In this document: one piece after another, positions 12,233-25,242 of the stretch
How positions within the stretch are numbered: position 1 is the stretch's first letter
Layout: each line of letters begins with the position of its first letter
From: Parietaria judaica
Lineage: Eukaryota; Streptophyta; Magnoliopsida; Rosales; Urticaceae
DNA length: 64,000 bases
Direction of reading: 5' to 3'
Assembly: GCA_954871525.1 (NCBI GenBank)
Contig: OX940865.1
Coordinates: forward strand, 20,196,420 to 20,260,419
Position numbers and translations under genes: made by a program
The notes under the pieces: generated by a model
What the model was told of the DNA's origin: nothing
Databases searched by the model: none
The model's input: the letters and a program-made list of their open reading frames with translations, nothing else

Positions 12233-12726
12233 TTTTATTCCTTAATATTGATATTTAGTGAAATTAATTCTAAAAATATTAAATCTCAAGTACCCATAAC
12301 TTAATATCATTAGCGGAGTCCGATTTTCTCAAACGATAATCCGTCTTCATTTCTGCTCCTGAAAAGATAGTATATAACTTGAACTCTAGAGGAGGACATA
12401 GAGGGGGCATCTGTCGTATGCTCCGACGCTCAACATTAAGTATTGGGAATTAAGGCCTTGTGCGACCCTTTAGGACCCGTTTTCCGGTGTAGGGGTCGTA
12501 GTGACCCCTAAATGCCAGTTTATGTAGTAGGAATTAGGGGTCGTAAATTCATGTTTTTATCTTTATGGGTTGTAGCGGCACCTAATTAGGGGGTCATAAC
12601 GGCCCATAAAAGCATGCTTATTTTGTTGTAGGGTCGCTTAAAGGCATGTTTTTGGAATAGATTTATCGTTAGTATTGTGAGCTTAAGCTTGACTTAGTCC
12701 GGCACACAAAGGAAGTTAGCCCGGGT
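12233..12726. other. Repetitive spacer, probably part of an older LTR or transposon
   Basis: No gene. From about 12470 to 12660 there are several direct and inverted copies of a ggggtcgta/gacccctaa motif, in the style of subterminal repeats of a DNA transposon. The last bases (agcccgggt) continue directly into 15499 onward if the solo LTR is removed, so they were joined to that older LTR-like sequence before the insertion. Confidence 0.4.
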
Positions 12727-14697
12727 TGTTGGACATGTGTGTCCTTAAACAAGATATTTAACCATTTGTAAAAGATTATGACAAGTCGTTGAATAAAGAT
12801 GGTACTTATTATGTTAATCTTATTATAGTTTCTGTAGAGTAAAATAGAATGTTTCATTCCTTAGTTCATAAAGGATGCAATTATGTTATTATTATCACAA
12901 AGGAGTCATGTGAGGGAGAATTAATAAACATAATAAATGAACTTAAAATGTCTGTGACCTGATTAACTGGGTGGGAGCCCATTAATCGGTAAGGTCATTA
13001 ATGTGACTGAAGTGACAATCCTATTCTGGATTTTGTGTGTGTCTACACTCACTAGAAGTGCATTAAGTATGAAGCGTCTTCATACTGGACTGGACCTGAC
13101 TTAAACTCAAGAAAGTTGTCATATAAGACCATCACTGACAACTTGTAGTTGAGTCGCAAAATGATGATCAAATGGATATTAGTTCTAAGTCCTGAGTGGT
13201 CATGAGTCCAAGCTACTGGCTTGATTGTTCTTTGATTTAACCGTTAAAGAACACAAGACATTACCGCTGTTCCCAACACTATTATTTTGGGAACATGATA
13301 GTCAGTAGTAAAGGATTGCTTGATCATAGATATGGGCATCACACAGCTCTCTTCAGAGTCATGATGATTCCCTTGATTGTCAGTGGTGAGAAGTGAGAGG
13401 TACCCGTGCGCAACTTATGAATCGAAACCATAAGTGGGTTGCTCATAATATTACTGGCTGAGTCAAGGATGAAAATGCATTGAGGGGCATTACGGTACAA
13501 ACCGCCTGCTCATGTGTGAGTCATCAAGTGAAAGGAAAATAATCGGTATTTGATTGAATCTAATGGACACCCTGCTGTATATAAGGGAATAATATATACC
13601 GTATCACTAAAGAGTGCAGCCTCGGGTCTATAGTGGAATCACTTCGAGGTTTGACGAACAACTAGCAGTTCGTTGGAGCTTAAGTGATACGGGTCCATGG
13701 TCCCTAGGATAGCTCCGTAACGGATGATACGTACGTGATTAAAATACATTCTGGATAATGTTTAATCATTTGGCTCGACTTATAAAACTGACAAGTCTGT
13801 GACAGACGTCAGATAGTTTTATCGATAGCGTGGCAAAAGTATCATATGTTGGTACACGAAAGTAACTGATAAAAAGAAAGTTAGAATTTAGATTATAGAA
13901 CAGCACTATATTGTTCTAAATTAAATTCTAAGCAACTTTTCTTTTTGAACCAAGTCATTCTGACTTACGGTTTGTGATTTATGGATTTTCTAAGTTTATG
14001 ACTCGGTTCGATAAACTTTGAAATTAAATCACATGTCACGAATTTAAATGATGGTGTTGCACCATGACATTTAATGTGTGATAAAGAGATCAGGATTTAT
14101 TATTATAATTTGATTATTTGGATTTAATTATTAATATCTTATTAATAATTAATTAATAATTAAAGGATTTATATTAATAAATAAATAATATATATTCATG
14201 TATTATTTAATGTGTAATTCGAATTAGGGTTTGAGTATAACAAACCCTAGATAAATTCGAATAACCAATCTTGAGAGATTTTATTTTTGCGGCATAAATA
14301 CCTGAAGTCTGGTATAATGGCAAAAACCCTAAAATCAATTTAATCCATTGGATCGGTCATGATTGAGTATCAACCGTTGGATTGAGATAATTGATTCAAA
14401 CCCTAATGTAATTCGAAATTGAAACTTGGTGACCAAGTTTAGGTATTTCGAATTAGCTTAATTAATTCTGTCCGTTGGATCGGTTTTGAGATCTTATCTT
14501 TAAACCGTCGGATTAGAAATTAATTAACATTATATATATGATATTAAAATTCGAATAAATATAAGGATAAAAGTTCGAATTAGGGTTTTGTAAAACCCTA
14601 GGGTATTTGACTTTATCCCTAATTGATTTGATCCATTGGATTGGTTAAAGATTTAATTTTAACCATTGGATCTAGATAATCAATAACAAATTCGAAT

Positions 14698-14733
<36 letters not shown>

Positions 14734-15498
14734 AAATTCGAAAAATATATGATATGATCTTATCTTATATTATTCAATTAATTAAATCCCTGATTAATTA
14801 TATCCATTGGATCTAGATAAGATTGAATCTGGATCATTGGATTGAAATAATTATTTATATTTAATTAAAAGAATTCGAATAAAGGGAGGGAATATCTCCA
14901 AATCGGTTACAGCTTAAGCCTATAAAAGGGAAGCTCATTCTACACATTCAACACACCTTTCCCCAGAGTAAAAACTCGAGCTCTCCCTCTCTCTCTAGGG
15001 TCTGCGAGTTTTTGCCTCTGATATCTTTTTTTGGTTCGGCTTAGGAGATATTTTTCTCCGGTAGCTTTAAAAGAACCTTCAGTTAAATTTTGCGACGGAG
15101 TCCTGCCAGCGAAGCCCACGCTTCGGTACCGAGGAATCCAGGAGTCTATCCCGGAAGATCACGGGAGTTTCCCTCAGCACCGGCGGAGCCCTGCCCAATT
15201 TCAGAACGCGCAGCCGGAATCGTCAACTGAGGTACGGCCTTATGCATTGGGTAAATAAATGCGACCATTTACTGCTTTCTATTTATTTCCTATTTTCGAC
15301 TAGATTATTAATAATGAATATGAAAAATATTAAATTCGAAATATTTATCAGATCTCGTTTTGATTGTTACCCGATATCCGTGTCGTCGGTCCGATAACAG
15401 GATTTCCGCTTTAAAATGAATTTTTAAATGTTACCGGGACGGCCCGGAAGCTATTATCGTGGTAAGGAAGTCGACTTGATACCATCGATTTCCCAACA
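12727..15498 (+). mobile_element. Solo LTR (2772 bp) of an LTR retrotransposon, TSD CGGGT
   Basis: The unit begins TGTTGG and ends CCAACA, a perfect 6-bp inverted terminal pair of the TG..CA type. It is flanked by identical 5-bp repeats cgggt at 12722-12726 and 15499-15503. No internal gag-pol region or second LTR is present, so this is a solo LTR left by recombination. A promoter-like TATA (tataaaaggg, 14921-14930) followed by a CT-rich stretch indicates transcription on the + strand. The open frame at 15031-15258 lies in the transcribed part of the LTR and is not taken as a gene. Copia-type is likely from the termini. Confidence 0.88.
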
Positions 15499-15953
15499 CG
15501 GGTACCAACTAGAACCCAGGACGGAGAGGAGTTAAGCCCAGCTCGGTTGAACACGAGCAGAATGTCCAGATAGAAGGCAAGCTCAGCCCGGGGTATACGA
15601 GCAGCCCAGCTCCGGGACAGAGAAGCTGTCCGGGTAGAAAAGGGAAACGCAACAACTACCCAGCAAGGAAACCGCGAGACTTGCGGAAAAAGTCAGAGAT
15701 TATTTAGGCTAGTTTCTTGATTTTGTGCGATTCTGTTAGCTAGGGGTTCACTTTGAGAGTGGCTATATAAACCTAGCATTGTGCACTTTGTAAAGTGACG
15801 AGTCCATTAGAGTTCTTTAAGTTTATCTCCTTGTATTTTGCCTTCAATATTAATCAGAGAATTTCTTCTCCCAGATTCGTGTTCTTCAATTTTCTGTTCG
15901 ATTTCTTTGGTGGTGTTCGTGTTCTTTGCTGATCCGTAATTTGGGAACCAACA
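15499..15953 (+). mobile_element. Older LTR fragment interrupted by the solo LTR
   Basis: GC-richer than its surroundings. It has a TATA-like tatataa at 15764-15770 and a T-rich 3' part that ends ggaaccaaca at 15953, a plausible LTR terminus. Its left part continues at 12726 and leftwards once the solo LTR and one cgggt are removed. The left end is not defined and no coding domain was found, so only the general type (LTR retrotransposon, possibly Gypsy) is suggested. Confidence 0.4.
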
Positions 15954-17277
15954 AGTATCCCGGGTCTGGTTTGAACTGACTTTTCAGCCTAGTCCCATTG
16001 AATTTAATAAGTCTGGTCCGAGTTGAATTTTTTCGGGGCGGACCCAGATGACCTTCATGGGCCTCTAGCGTATTAAGCCTCTTTAGATGTGTTTTTGAGC
16101 TGGGTAGTGTAGGCTCTGATAACATATACGCATTGTGCCTGTTCCTTTTATCATATTAGGAGTTCCAAACATTCTGACATCGAGCCTTTCCATTAAAAAA
16201 AAAAAACATTCATCGAGATTCAATTAAAATTTGCTGTACAAATATATTTTGGTTCAGTTTTTAAAATTTTTTATTCATTAAATTATTTCGCTAAGGGTCT
16301 GAAGATTTACCTTCTAACCCCTATAAACTGATCAAGACCTGTCCGCGTCTAGTGGGAAATGCTAAGTCACCTCTTTCTCCTGAATATCGAGAAGAACAAC
16401 AACCAGCAACTTCCTTTGATTGATTGTGAACATCTTTAGCTAACCTTACGAGATTTCTACTAATTTTATAGTCATCCACTTACCTGATAAACATCGCACA
16501 AGGCTAGGTAATCGATGAAATGTAAAACATCCTCGACGTAATAAACATCAAGTATGCTCGTTCATATACCACTATACCATGATAGAGAATCTCTCTACTA
16601 TAGACATCAAGTATCCTCATAGATATTTTCACATATTAGTTTCTGGCTGTCTAAAATTATCAAAGCACTTTTTTCAGGTTTTTTATTTTATTTTATTTTA
16701 TGAGATCCGCGAATATCTATGTTCATAACTTGTCTAGAGTAAGGTATTATTTGTCTGATCGTTAATTACTCCTCTTGTTTGTATTTGAGATTATCGTTTT
16801 TGGCTAATGCCTAATAGATCGTATGTTGATTAAAAAAAAAGAGCGAAAAATAGGGTTTGCGAATATAAAAGTCGATTTTATTTTTACTACAAAAAACACA
16901 AAAAGCTGGAAAAATACATCTTATGCCTCCAATACGTATAATGTTGATCAAGAAGGAGGAGAGGAAGGAAAGGTGTCTAAAATGGAAACAAATAAGAGAA
17001 AAAACGGGAAACTAAATAACATTATATAAAGATAACCAAATAAAGCGACATACATGCTTAAATTAAAAGATAGATGGCGCCAATCTCCGGAAATCGACCT
17101 CGAGATCGTGTTTCCTTATTTCCCGCCATATCGGTCGCACTTCTCCATAAATGCCACGCCTATGCCACATCACACTTCAAGTAATAGAGAAAGAACATAA
17201 ACAATTACAAGTACAAGACAAAAACGAAAAAGGAAAACACGAACAATCAAATAGTACAAGAGGAAAGACCATTTAGG
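15954..17277. other. Intergenic, retroelement-like then plain AT-rich
   Basis: 15954-16200 looks like further degenerate retroelement sequence ending in an A run (16195-16206). The rest to 17277 is AT-rich and includes the 3' flank of the P450 on the minus strand. No gene was recognised. Confidence 0.45.
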
Positions 17278-19225
17278 TCAGCCAACGCTCATTGATGCAG
17301 TGCTGTGAGGAATAGGAATCACGTAAAGTTCGTCTTTTAGACGAACCGTCATGCCAAAACTCTCAATGTCAGATGCATCATTGTGGGCACGATCCCCATT
17401 GCCAAATTTCCAGTCGAAGTGGAACAACAAATGGGCGAGAGGAAGCTTAATGTTAGGCATGGCGAAAGGAATTCCAGGACAAATCCTTCTTCCAGCACCA
17501 AAGGGGAGCAACTCAAAGTCAGTTCCTTTAAAGTCAACTTCACTGTCGATGAATCTGTCGGGATAATACTTCTCTGGATCAGTCCAATATCTAGAGTCTC
17601 TCGCGATCGCCCAAGTATTGACTAATATTGTAGTCTTAACGGGTATATCGTATCCGTTAATCACGCAGCTTTCTAAGGTTTCTCGCGGGAGAAGGGGTCC
17701 CGGAGTGTGCAGCCTGAGCGTCTCCTTGACGACACAGTCCAAGTAGGTCAGTTCATGTAGGTGGGCTTCGTGAATCTCTCTCTCTCCGCTAAACACCCGT
17801 CTCACCTCAGCTTGAACCTTTTTCATCACTATTGGGTTTCTCAATAGCTCAAACATTGTCCATTCCATGGTCGTCGCCGACGTGTCACTCCCTGCGGCGA
17901 ACATGTCCTATGAAACAAATTGAAGGGCTTTGTCAATATCAAATATTTCGTTGCCATCAGTTTGTTTTTTGCATCTTTTTTTATAAATGTTGAACTGAGA
18001 CAATACTGAATGAATTCATTATTAAATATATAGTTGGCAACAAGATTGATCCGCTACAAATTAAATACTCAAACCTGAATTGTTTAAGAGAGATTTATAA
18101 TAGGAAGTTAATCAGACAGGGTCCAGCAATAAGAAAGAAATCAAGATTAGTGTAACATTATATTAGAGATATAACTATATATGTTATTTAGATTTTTCAG
18201 TTGATAATTATTATGTTCAGTTCACTTTTTCTGAGTTTTGGGTCTAGTCACGAGGTAGTAATATTCGGTCTAATGGTTTATGAGACTTTATCAAGGTAAA
18301 GATAAAGATCATCAATAACAAAGTTTTTACTTACCAGCATAACGGCTCTGATGTTTTGAGCTTCAATTGGAAATGAAAAGTCATTTTTCTCGTTAATGTC
18401 TAGAAGAATATCCAACAAGCTATTTCCTTTCGTTGATTCTTCAACCCGGCCAGCTAGACAATTTTCGACGATGTCTTGAAGTACTCGATCAATCATCATT
18501 AAAGTTTTCTCGAGCTTGGGCCCGGATCCGGTGATCCATGGAAGCCACTTTTGGGAAGGGAATAATTCAGCAACATTGAGAAATCCCGCAATCTTCACAC
18601 CAGTACTGATTAGCTCGACGAAGGTGTCTTGCGCTTTGCACTTCTTGCCAAAAGCCGCCCTTGCCGTGATGCCATACGTCATCTTGAATAGTTTCTCGCT
18701 GAGATTGATCGGCGTCCCCGAGGCTGAGTGTAAATGCTTGACCAGAGAGGAAACCTCTTCTGTTCTGAGTGATTGGAAGGACCGAACACGCGCAGGATTC
18801 AACATCTCCTGCACGCATATCTTCCTGAGATGTCTCCAGTAATCCCCGTAGTGGGCGAAAAAGAGGGTTTTTGCATTGTAAAATCCTGCAGAAATGAGAG
18901 ACGGCCTCTGCGAGAATTTGGCATCGTGGGTTCTCAACATCTCGCTTGCAACTTCGGCTGAAGAAACTACGATGTAGGACAGTTCGCCAAGCTGCAAATG
19001 CATCATATCGCCATACTTTGCGGCCATATCCCGCAAACGATGGTGGGGTAATGGATGAGCTAACTGATGAACGTTTCCGATCACCGGCAGTTTCCACGGC
19101 CCAGGAGGTAGATTTGGCTTATTTCTTTTGGACTTCTTCGCAGCTGCTATATTCAGAGGCACTAAAACAAATACGAGAAAGGTAAGAAAGAGCTTGAGGT
19201 AAACATTGGAATAAAAATCTTCCAT
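17278..19225 (-). CDS. Cytochrome P450, CYP71 clan (CYP71D-like), intact, 2 exons
   Basis: An ER-anchored haem monooxygenase. Exon 1 is 19225-18335 (297 codons) and exon 2 is 17907-17278 (209 codons plus TGA), with one phase-0 GT-AG intron of 427 bp at the usual CYP71 position. The product is 506 aa. It has an N-terminal membrane anchor (about 8-30), a proline-rich hinge PNLPPGPWKLPVIGN, the I-helix oxygen motif AGSDTS (about 302-307), ExxR in KETLR (E359, R362), PDRF, and haem loop FGAGRRICPG with Cys about 440. All key residues are present. A TATA-like box lies 80-90 bp upstream. It lies about 7 kb from the OSC and converges with it, so oxidation of the OSC product is a reasonable inference. 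Subfamily and substrate are not proven. Confidence 0.93.
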
Positions 19226-19304
19226 GGTGTTTTCAGAGATATGGATTTGGAAGCGAATACTTGTGGATTTTTGTTGTGATACATATGATATGCTTTGTGT
19301 AGCT

Positions 19305-19314
19305 ATTTATATAG
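19305..19314 (-). promoter_or_regulatory. TATA box of the P450 gene
   Basis: On the minus strand the sequence reads tataaata within ctatataaata, about 80-90 bp upstream of the ATG at 19225. This is a normal distance for a plant core promoter. Confidence 0.55.
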
Positions 19315-19397
19315 AGAATAGAGAGGTTTATTTGAAGCATTATAATGCATTTAATACCCATTATCGTAATAATGAGCTATTAGAGTAATCAAGTTTC

Positions 19398-20287
19398 TTT
19401 TTTTTTTTTAGGGAAAACTGGAATTTCATTAACATCCACGACTGGCTCCGGCGGAATCCGTCACGATAAAGTCGACAATACAATGAGGAGGATAATCCAA
19501 CCAGACATTAGAAATAGAAGACACAAGACTAAATTGAGCAAGACAGTGGGCAACCTTGTTACTGCTTCTGCGAATAAGATGAAAACTAGAGTTGGAGTGA
19601 GAAGCCAACCGTCTTATGTCGTCGATGGTAAAACCATCTTCATCCGCCACAATTTCGGGGCATGCACAAGTAGTGACTGCCAACTGGGAATCAGATTCAA
19701 TCTCGCAAGGCGAGAAACCCCGAGAACATACTTCGGGAATAGCCTCCAGCTCCGCACCCAAAATCGATGCAGCCTTCGGTTTGGCCAAACTAAAAGCAGC
19801 AATAAAAATTCCTTGTTTGTCTCTGACACAGCCACCTAACCCCATGTTTCTACTATTCAGCGGGAAAGCCGCATCAACATTCACCTTCCATTTGCGGGTT
19901 GACGGAGGGGACCATGTCAACGTGGCTACACATTGCACAGATGGCCCAATAGGGTTATCGAGTCGCTCAAAATCATAATGGATTGTTCTTGCCCGGAGGT
20001 AAACTTGTTTGAAATTACTGTGATGATCGTGTATCTGTCTATTCCTTTGATTCCATACCTCCCAAGTCATGATAGAAAAAAGAGAAAGGTCCATCTTCGA
20101 ATTAGAAAGAGCCACGTCCATAAAGATATCGCGAAACTGTTTGTGTGGGTTAGAGTCGAGGATATGTTCAAAGGGCGAACCTCTCCACGCTTCCTCAACC
20201 AAAGGGCAGAAGAGGAGACTGTGCTCGGTAGAATTGAAGGTGCAATCGCAGAAAAGAAACCCTGAGGTCACCAGAATATATACTATA
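19398..20287 (-). pseudogene. 5'-truncated LINE (L1-type) with RNase H domain and poly(A) tail
   Basis: The minus-strand frame from about 20265 to 19429 encodes the C-terminus of a plant non-LTR reverse transcriptase. It carries a zf-RVT-like stretch (CDCTFNSTEHSLLFCPLVEE), then an RNase H-like (RVT_3) domain with KVNVDAAF, AELEAI and ESDSQLAV. The frame is open to its stop at 19429. A run of 12 T at 19398-19409 is the poly(A) tail on the minus strand. The reverse transcriptase and endonuclease domains are missing, as usual for 5'-truncated LINE copies. No clear target duplication was found. Confidence 0.82.
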
Positions 20288-22195
20288 GGGTAAATGAGCC
20301 AAATGCCCATTTGTGACTCTAGGTTAAGAAAAAATGCTCATTTCTATTTATGGTAATCAAAATCACCAACGTATAGAAATATTGACAAATATGCCCTTCT
20401 AATTTTTAATGTGTGAAATTAAGGTGTGAAATTAATTCGAAAAATACGTTTAAATATAAATAATTATTTGAATTTTTTTGAATAAAATTAAAAATAAATT
20501 TTTCCATAAATGTAGCAATATTAATAACTGATTACTCTTTATTTTTAATATTTTTCGTTCTTTAATTTTTGATTATTTTATGAAAAATAATTAATTCAAA
20601 AATTATGTTTAAATTCAAAAATTAATTCAAAAATTACGTTTAAATGTAAATAATAACTCTTTAATTTTCCTTAAAAATAATTAAATAAATAACTGATTGT
20701 ATTATCTCTTGGAAAGGGTTAGAATTATTCTTTCCCCTATTTATAAGGATTCTAACAATATTTTATTTATTAATCAAATTTTCAAAAATCAATTAAAAAT
20801 CAATCCTAATAGTTTAGCCTTTTTTTGTATGTAACTATATTTACGAATCTGTTATTATATTTACGGAACTATATTTATGATTTATTTACGTAACTATATT
20901 TACGATTTTGTATTATTACGTAACGGTATTTACGATTCTGTATTTTTATGTAACTATATTTACGATTATATATTTTTACGTAACTACATATGAATTTTTA
21001 TGTGTAAAATTGATAGAGGAAAATAAATAACGTTTAAAATTAACTAAGGAATAATTTAAATTTTTATAATAAAAAAATAATATTTTCTTTAAATGTAGAA
21101 AAGTAAATAACTAATTATCTTTATCCTTCCTTTTTTAAGTTCAAATTTTTCTCCCTATTAATCAATATTGTAACCTATTTTAATTTTAAAAACAAGATTT
21201 TAAAAATAAATTCTATTCTATTCTTGTTGGATTATTCATTTCCTAAAATCGTAGGAAATAATGAGCACAAATTAATATAAAATCAACACGCATAAATTAT
21301 ATTTAAATATAGCAATTTGAAACTGCAAATTAAATTATGAATCTTGTATATATATCTATATACGAATATTTTGTACGGGAACCGTTGGTTAATTAATATA
21401 CGAATCATGTATATGTATACCAATTTTAAATTATAAATCAGTTCTATTATAATGAGTATATTTTTCCGCCATTTTTTACACTATTACGTGCATTAAACTG
21501 TAGAAATATTTACGAAATTAAACTGTAAACATATTTAAGAAAGTATAAGAAAGTTGTAGGTAAAACTATAAATATATGAACAACCTTGAAAAATTATAAA
21601 AATATTTATGAAAAAGCAAAAAAAATTACGAATCTTGTATATACGTAAACCAATTTCAATTTGTAAATTAAATTACCAAAAAATCTGTAAATGTAATTAC
21701 GAATATTGAAGACCTGATCGGCAACCAAATCACCATCACTCGGAACCATCGGCGTTGTCGCCGCCACTCGAAACCATTGGCGACTGAGAGATCGCGGATC
21801 TGAGAGAAGATGGAGGGTGGTCGAGGCCTCAATGAGCCGAGAGTGGGCTTCTCTGAGCTGCTTCACGCTCTTACATTTGCGGAAGATCGAAGATACAGAG
21901 AAGAGAGAGAGAGTGTGTGTGAAGGAGGAGATAAACAGAAGAAAAAACAGAAAGTTTTGAAATTTAGGTCAAAGTAACAAATTAAATAAAAAATTGATAA
22001 ATAAGAGAAAAATTTAACCAAAATTTTAAGAATTCAAAATTAAAATATTTAATAATTAATTAATAAACAAAAATACAAAAATATAATTAAAATCAAGATT
22101 TATATGGTCCAAAATATTATTAAAATGAGTATAAATGAATTGTTTGAAAGTATAGATAATTTCTTAAACCTGATGTAGTTTTTGGGCAATTTCCT
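20288..22195 (-). mobile_element. Non-autonomous element of about 1.9 kb, with captured GC-rich segment
   Basis: The left terminus (gggtaaatgagccaaatgcc, 20288) is the inverted counterpart of the right terminus of the element at 35262-36647 (gggcatttggctcatttacc). Its right part, read in reverse, aligns with the left part of that element and with the 8233 fragment. It is therefore a second family member in opposite orientation. The interior has repeated gtaactatatttacga units (20830-20990) and a GC-richer segment at 21715-21900 followed by a CT-rich stretch on the minus strand, which may be a captured piece of a gene 5' region. No complete protein domain was recognised. Confidence 0.6.
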
Positions 22196-23303
22196 AACAA
22201 CTGAAAAGAACATGTAAATCGTGATCTCTTATGGTTATATCCCCTAAGACAAAAGTATTTACAGTTAGTCTTAGAGCTGCTTTATTTTCCATATATAATT
22301 GCATATTTGCATCGTCGTTATAATATCTTTCCGTGCAATTAACTTTGCACCAACGCATTCTATAACTTATCGTTTGTATTTTTTTTAAATACTTCCAGCT
22401 CCTTAATTATATGTATTAACATATATAATGAGGTAAAAGCGGCAAATGTACTCAAATTTTGTGGTTACATCGGGCTCGGGCTCGGGCTCTGGCCGCCGAA
22501 GTTTCGCCGTCGATCGAGCTCCTGTGAGCTCCGGTAACTACGCCACCGTGACTACGCGGAATTTTTGAACGGAACGTTGGGAAGACAATGCTTTTTATTT
22601 TTTATTTTTAGTTATTTATTATTTGTTAGTGTGACCGATAATTAGAAGTTAAAATTGTGTCTTCTGAGTATAAGCGAGTGACCGATAATCATACAAGAAT
22701 CTTTCTGTATTCTGTTATTGAATTTTATCACTTTCTCTTTAATTATCACTATTCTTATTAATCAAGATTTAAAATGTTAATGTTGTTACCTATAAAATGT
22801 TTCATTGTCTTATAATTTACGAGTATATCGTCGTATAAATTGTAGGATTTAAATGAATAAATACGATTAACTCGGTTGTTTAATAGAGCGGGTTTGAGTG
22901 TCATTTTGATAATAAATATATTAAGATATATGAATTTAGTAAACGGAGTAAATGATTGAAATCAACCATAAATTAATAAAAGAAAACCTCGCATATTATT
23001 TCATTTTTAGAAGCACGTGTTACTCATACTATTTATTTACGTATTATTGCCTTATCTTTGCAATGATCAAGCTCACCGCTGAATTCCTTAATGGGCACAA
23101 CCATTATAGCCATCTTTTAGTGTCTAATATACGACAAGTCGCATTGAACGTGCAAGTACATATTGCCTAATAGTGCCTAATTTGTAAATATTTCGCCTAA
23201 TATTGTACATATTGCCTAATGGAGCTTAATTTTGTACATATATCGCCTAATATCGTACATATTGCCTAATAGTGCCTAAATTGTACATAAATGCCTAATA
23301 ATG
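22196..23303. other. Intergenic spacer with a small tandem array at its right end
   Basis: 22440-22560 is a short GC-richer island with no open frame. At 23150-23303 there are several degenerate units of the type attgtacatattgcctaat, which run into the duplicated upstream block. Copy 1 of that block is preceded by different sequence. No gene was seen. Confidence 0.5.
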
Positions 23304-23739
23304 CCTCATATTGTACATATTGCCTCATATTAATTGTGGAATTTAAGTCCAATTTCAACATGTGCGTTAAAAGTTAATTAGGTGCATTTAAATTGGACCT
23401 GTTAGACCACCTTTCAAAACGCTTCAAAAGAAAAAATCAATTGAGGATGATTGTATTCATGACCACATAATTCATATATTGGTCAGTGTCATCGTTGCAA
23501 GATCTCTTTGCTAAGTGGACTTTGAAACGAACTTCACAAACGTCAACACGTTCTCCCAAAGATTTAGAAAAGCGCAACGTCAAATAATTTAGAAAATGTA
23601 AGATAGTCTGGAAAATAGCTGCTAACTAGTTAAATTCTGAATGCATAAAATCAAGCTTAGTGTCTTATAATGATCATCCCATGCTTTCCTGAAAAATAGT
23701 AACTGAATCACCATAAAATCTGCACTAATATCCATTTAA
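23304..23739 (+). repeat. Upstream duplicated block, copy 2
   Basis: A direct repeat of 151-589 with about a dozen single-base differences by eye. The homology stops at about 23739, where the copies part (ccatttaaaacg in copy 1, ccatttaatagat here). Confidence 0.85.
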
Positions 23740-24101
23740 TAGATAAAAGATTAATGAGTCTTTTTCTATAATAAGTGACTATTTGTCAAATACCCAAAAC
23801 GTTTTCTTTGACGTGTCTATTAGTTTAGCTAATGAGTCATTCATGATGTGGCAGCTTGATACTCACTCTTCCCTCTCAGCTTATTTTTTTCTACTCTCTG
23901 ATCATTGTTCGGAAGCAAATTTTCTCTTTCATCATTCCTCTCTTGCTTTTTCTCTCTCTCTCTCATTATCAATAAGAAAACTTCTATGTGTTTTCTTGAT
24001 TTGAAGATGTCAAGCATTGAGGTAAATAAATAAATCAATTTTTCTAGACTAAGGCTAATTTATGTAAGAAAAGCAATTTGAGTGACGTGCAATGAAATTT
24101 T
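23740..24101. other. Insertion flank, no gene seen
   Basis: Sequence between the end of the duplicated block and the LTR-like insertion. It contains a CT-rich run near 23950-23968. No domain or repeat family was recognised. Confidence 0.4.
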
Positions 24102-25192
24102 TGTAAGTTATGCCCGAATTCGATATTGTATCTTTCGGGTTATCGGATATCGACCCGAATCTATAAACGACATAACGGACCTAATTGAGCCCGAGCAATA
24201 ATAATGAGCACACTTAATTAATTATAAATTAATTAATTAAAGCTTATTAGGCCTTAATTAAAATCCATTAAGTCTCATGAGATTAAGAATAATAAATACT
24301 TAATCATGGCTCATAAAACACGAATCCTGGACCTAGCCATAGAGAGAAATTCGACCTCCCCTCCCATGAAGGAAATCGAGTTTTTGGCTTGCTCTCGGTT
24401 CATCATCGGTTCGTCATCTAAACACCGAATAGGATCTAACCTATCATCCTAGGTGTTTCCCGGTCATCAAGACGTTTCCGAGTGACGTGGTGGACAACAT
24501 ATAGGCACTACAATTGAAGTTCTCATCCCCGAGACATCTAGAGAATTTGGCCAAGCTCAGAATCGTCAAAAGTCTGTGTTTTCGGTACAGTTGACAAAAG
24601 TACCGAAGTTTGATAACGATCTCTAATTCAATATCTTAATTCTCATAATTATTCTAGATCTATATTGTTCGATGATATCCCGTGATTTTTGCCTCGGGAT
24701 TGAGAAAGAATCATCAAAAACCCAACAAATTTTAGAGTGTTCTTGTTTGTTTTATAACCAATTTGGATGTTACTATTTAATATATCTATTGATATAGAAT
24801 CTAACAGATTAGCTTGTGGCTAGCTTGTCAAGTTTTGATATTTGTAATTTTAGTATTAGGAGATGTTATAGATTTGATACAGAAAATGCTTTAATATAGT
24901 TTTTATTTAGCTATTATGATTAAATTTATATCTAATTATGATATTGAACATTAAACTAAACAAGTTTAATAATATGATATTTAAATAAAATCTAGTGGAG
25001 ATGCATATAGCTTTGAATTATATGCATGCAGCTTTGAATCGTGTGTATATATATATATATATAAATAAAGGTTATATGGTGATTGGTTTCTATATATTTA
25101 ATATTTTCCAATATGCATATGTAAATGTTAGACATGTGTACTTAATTTGTCTACCTATGGAGTCTTGCATAGGTAAATACATGTTAAGAGTT

Positions 25193-25242
<50 letters not shown>

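Noticed and set aside
15031..15258. 75-codon open frame at the end of the solo LTR
   Set aside because: It lies in the transcribed part of the LTR downstream of its TATA, with no domain and no conservation evidence.
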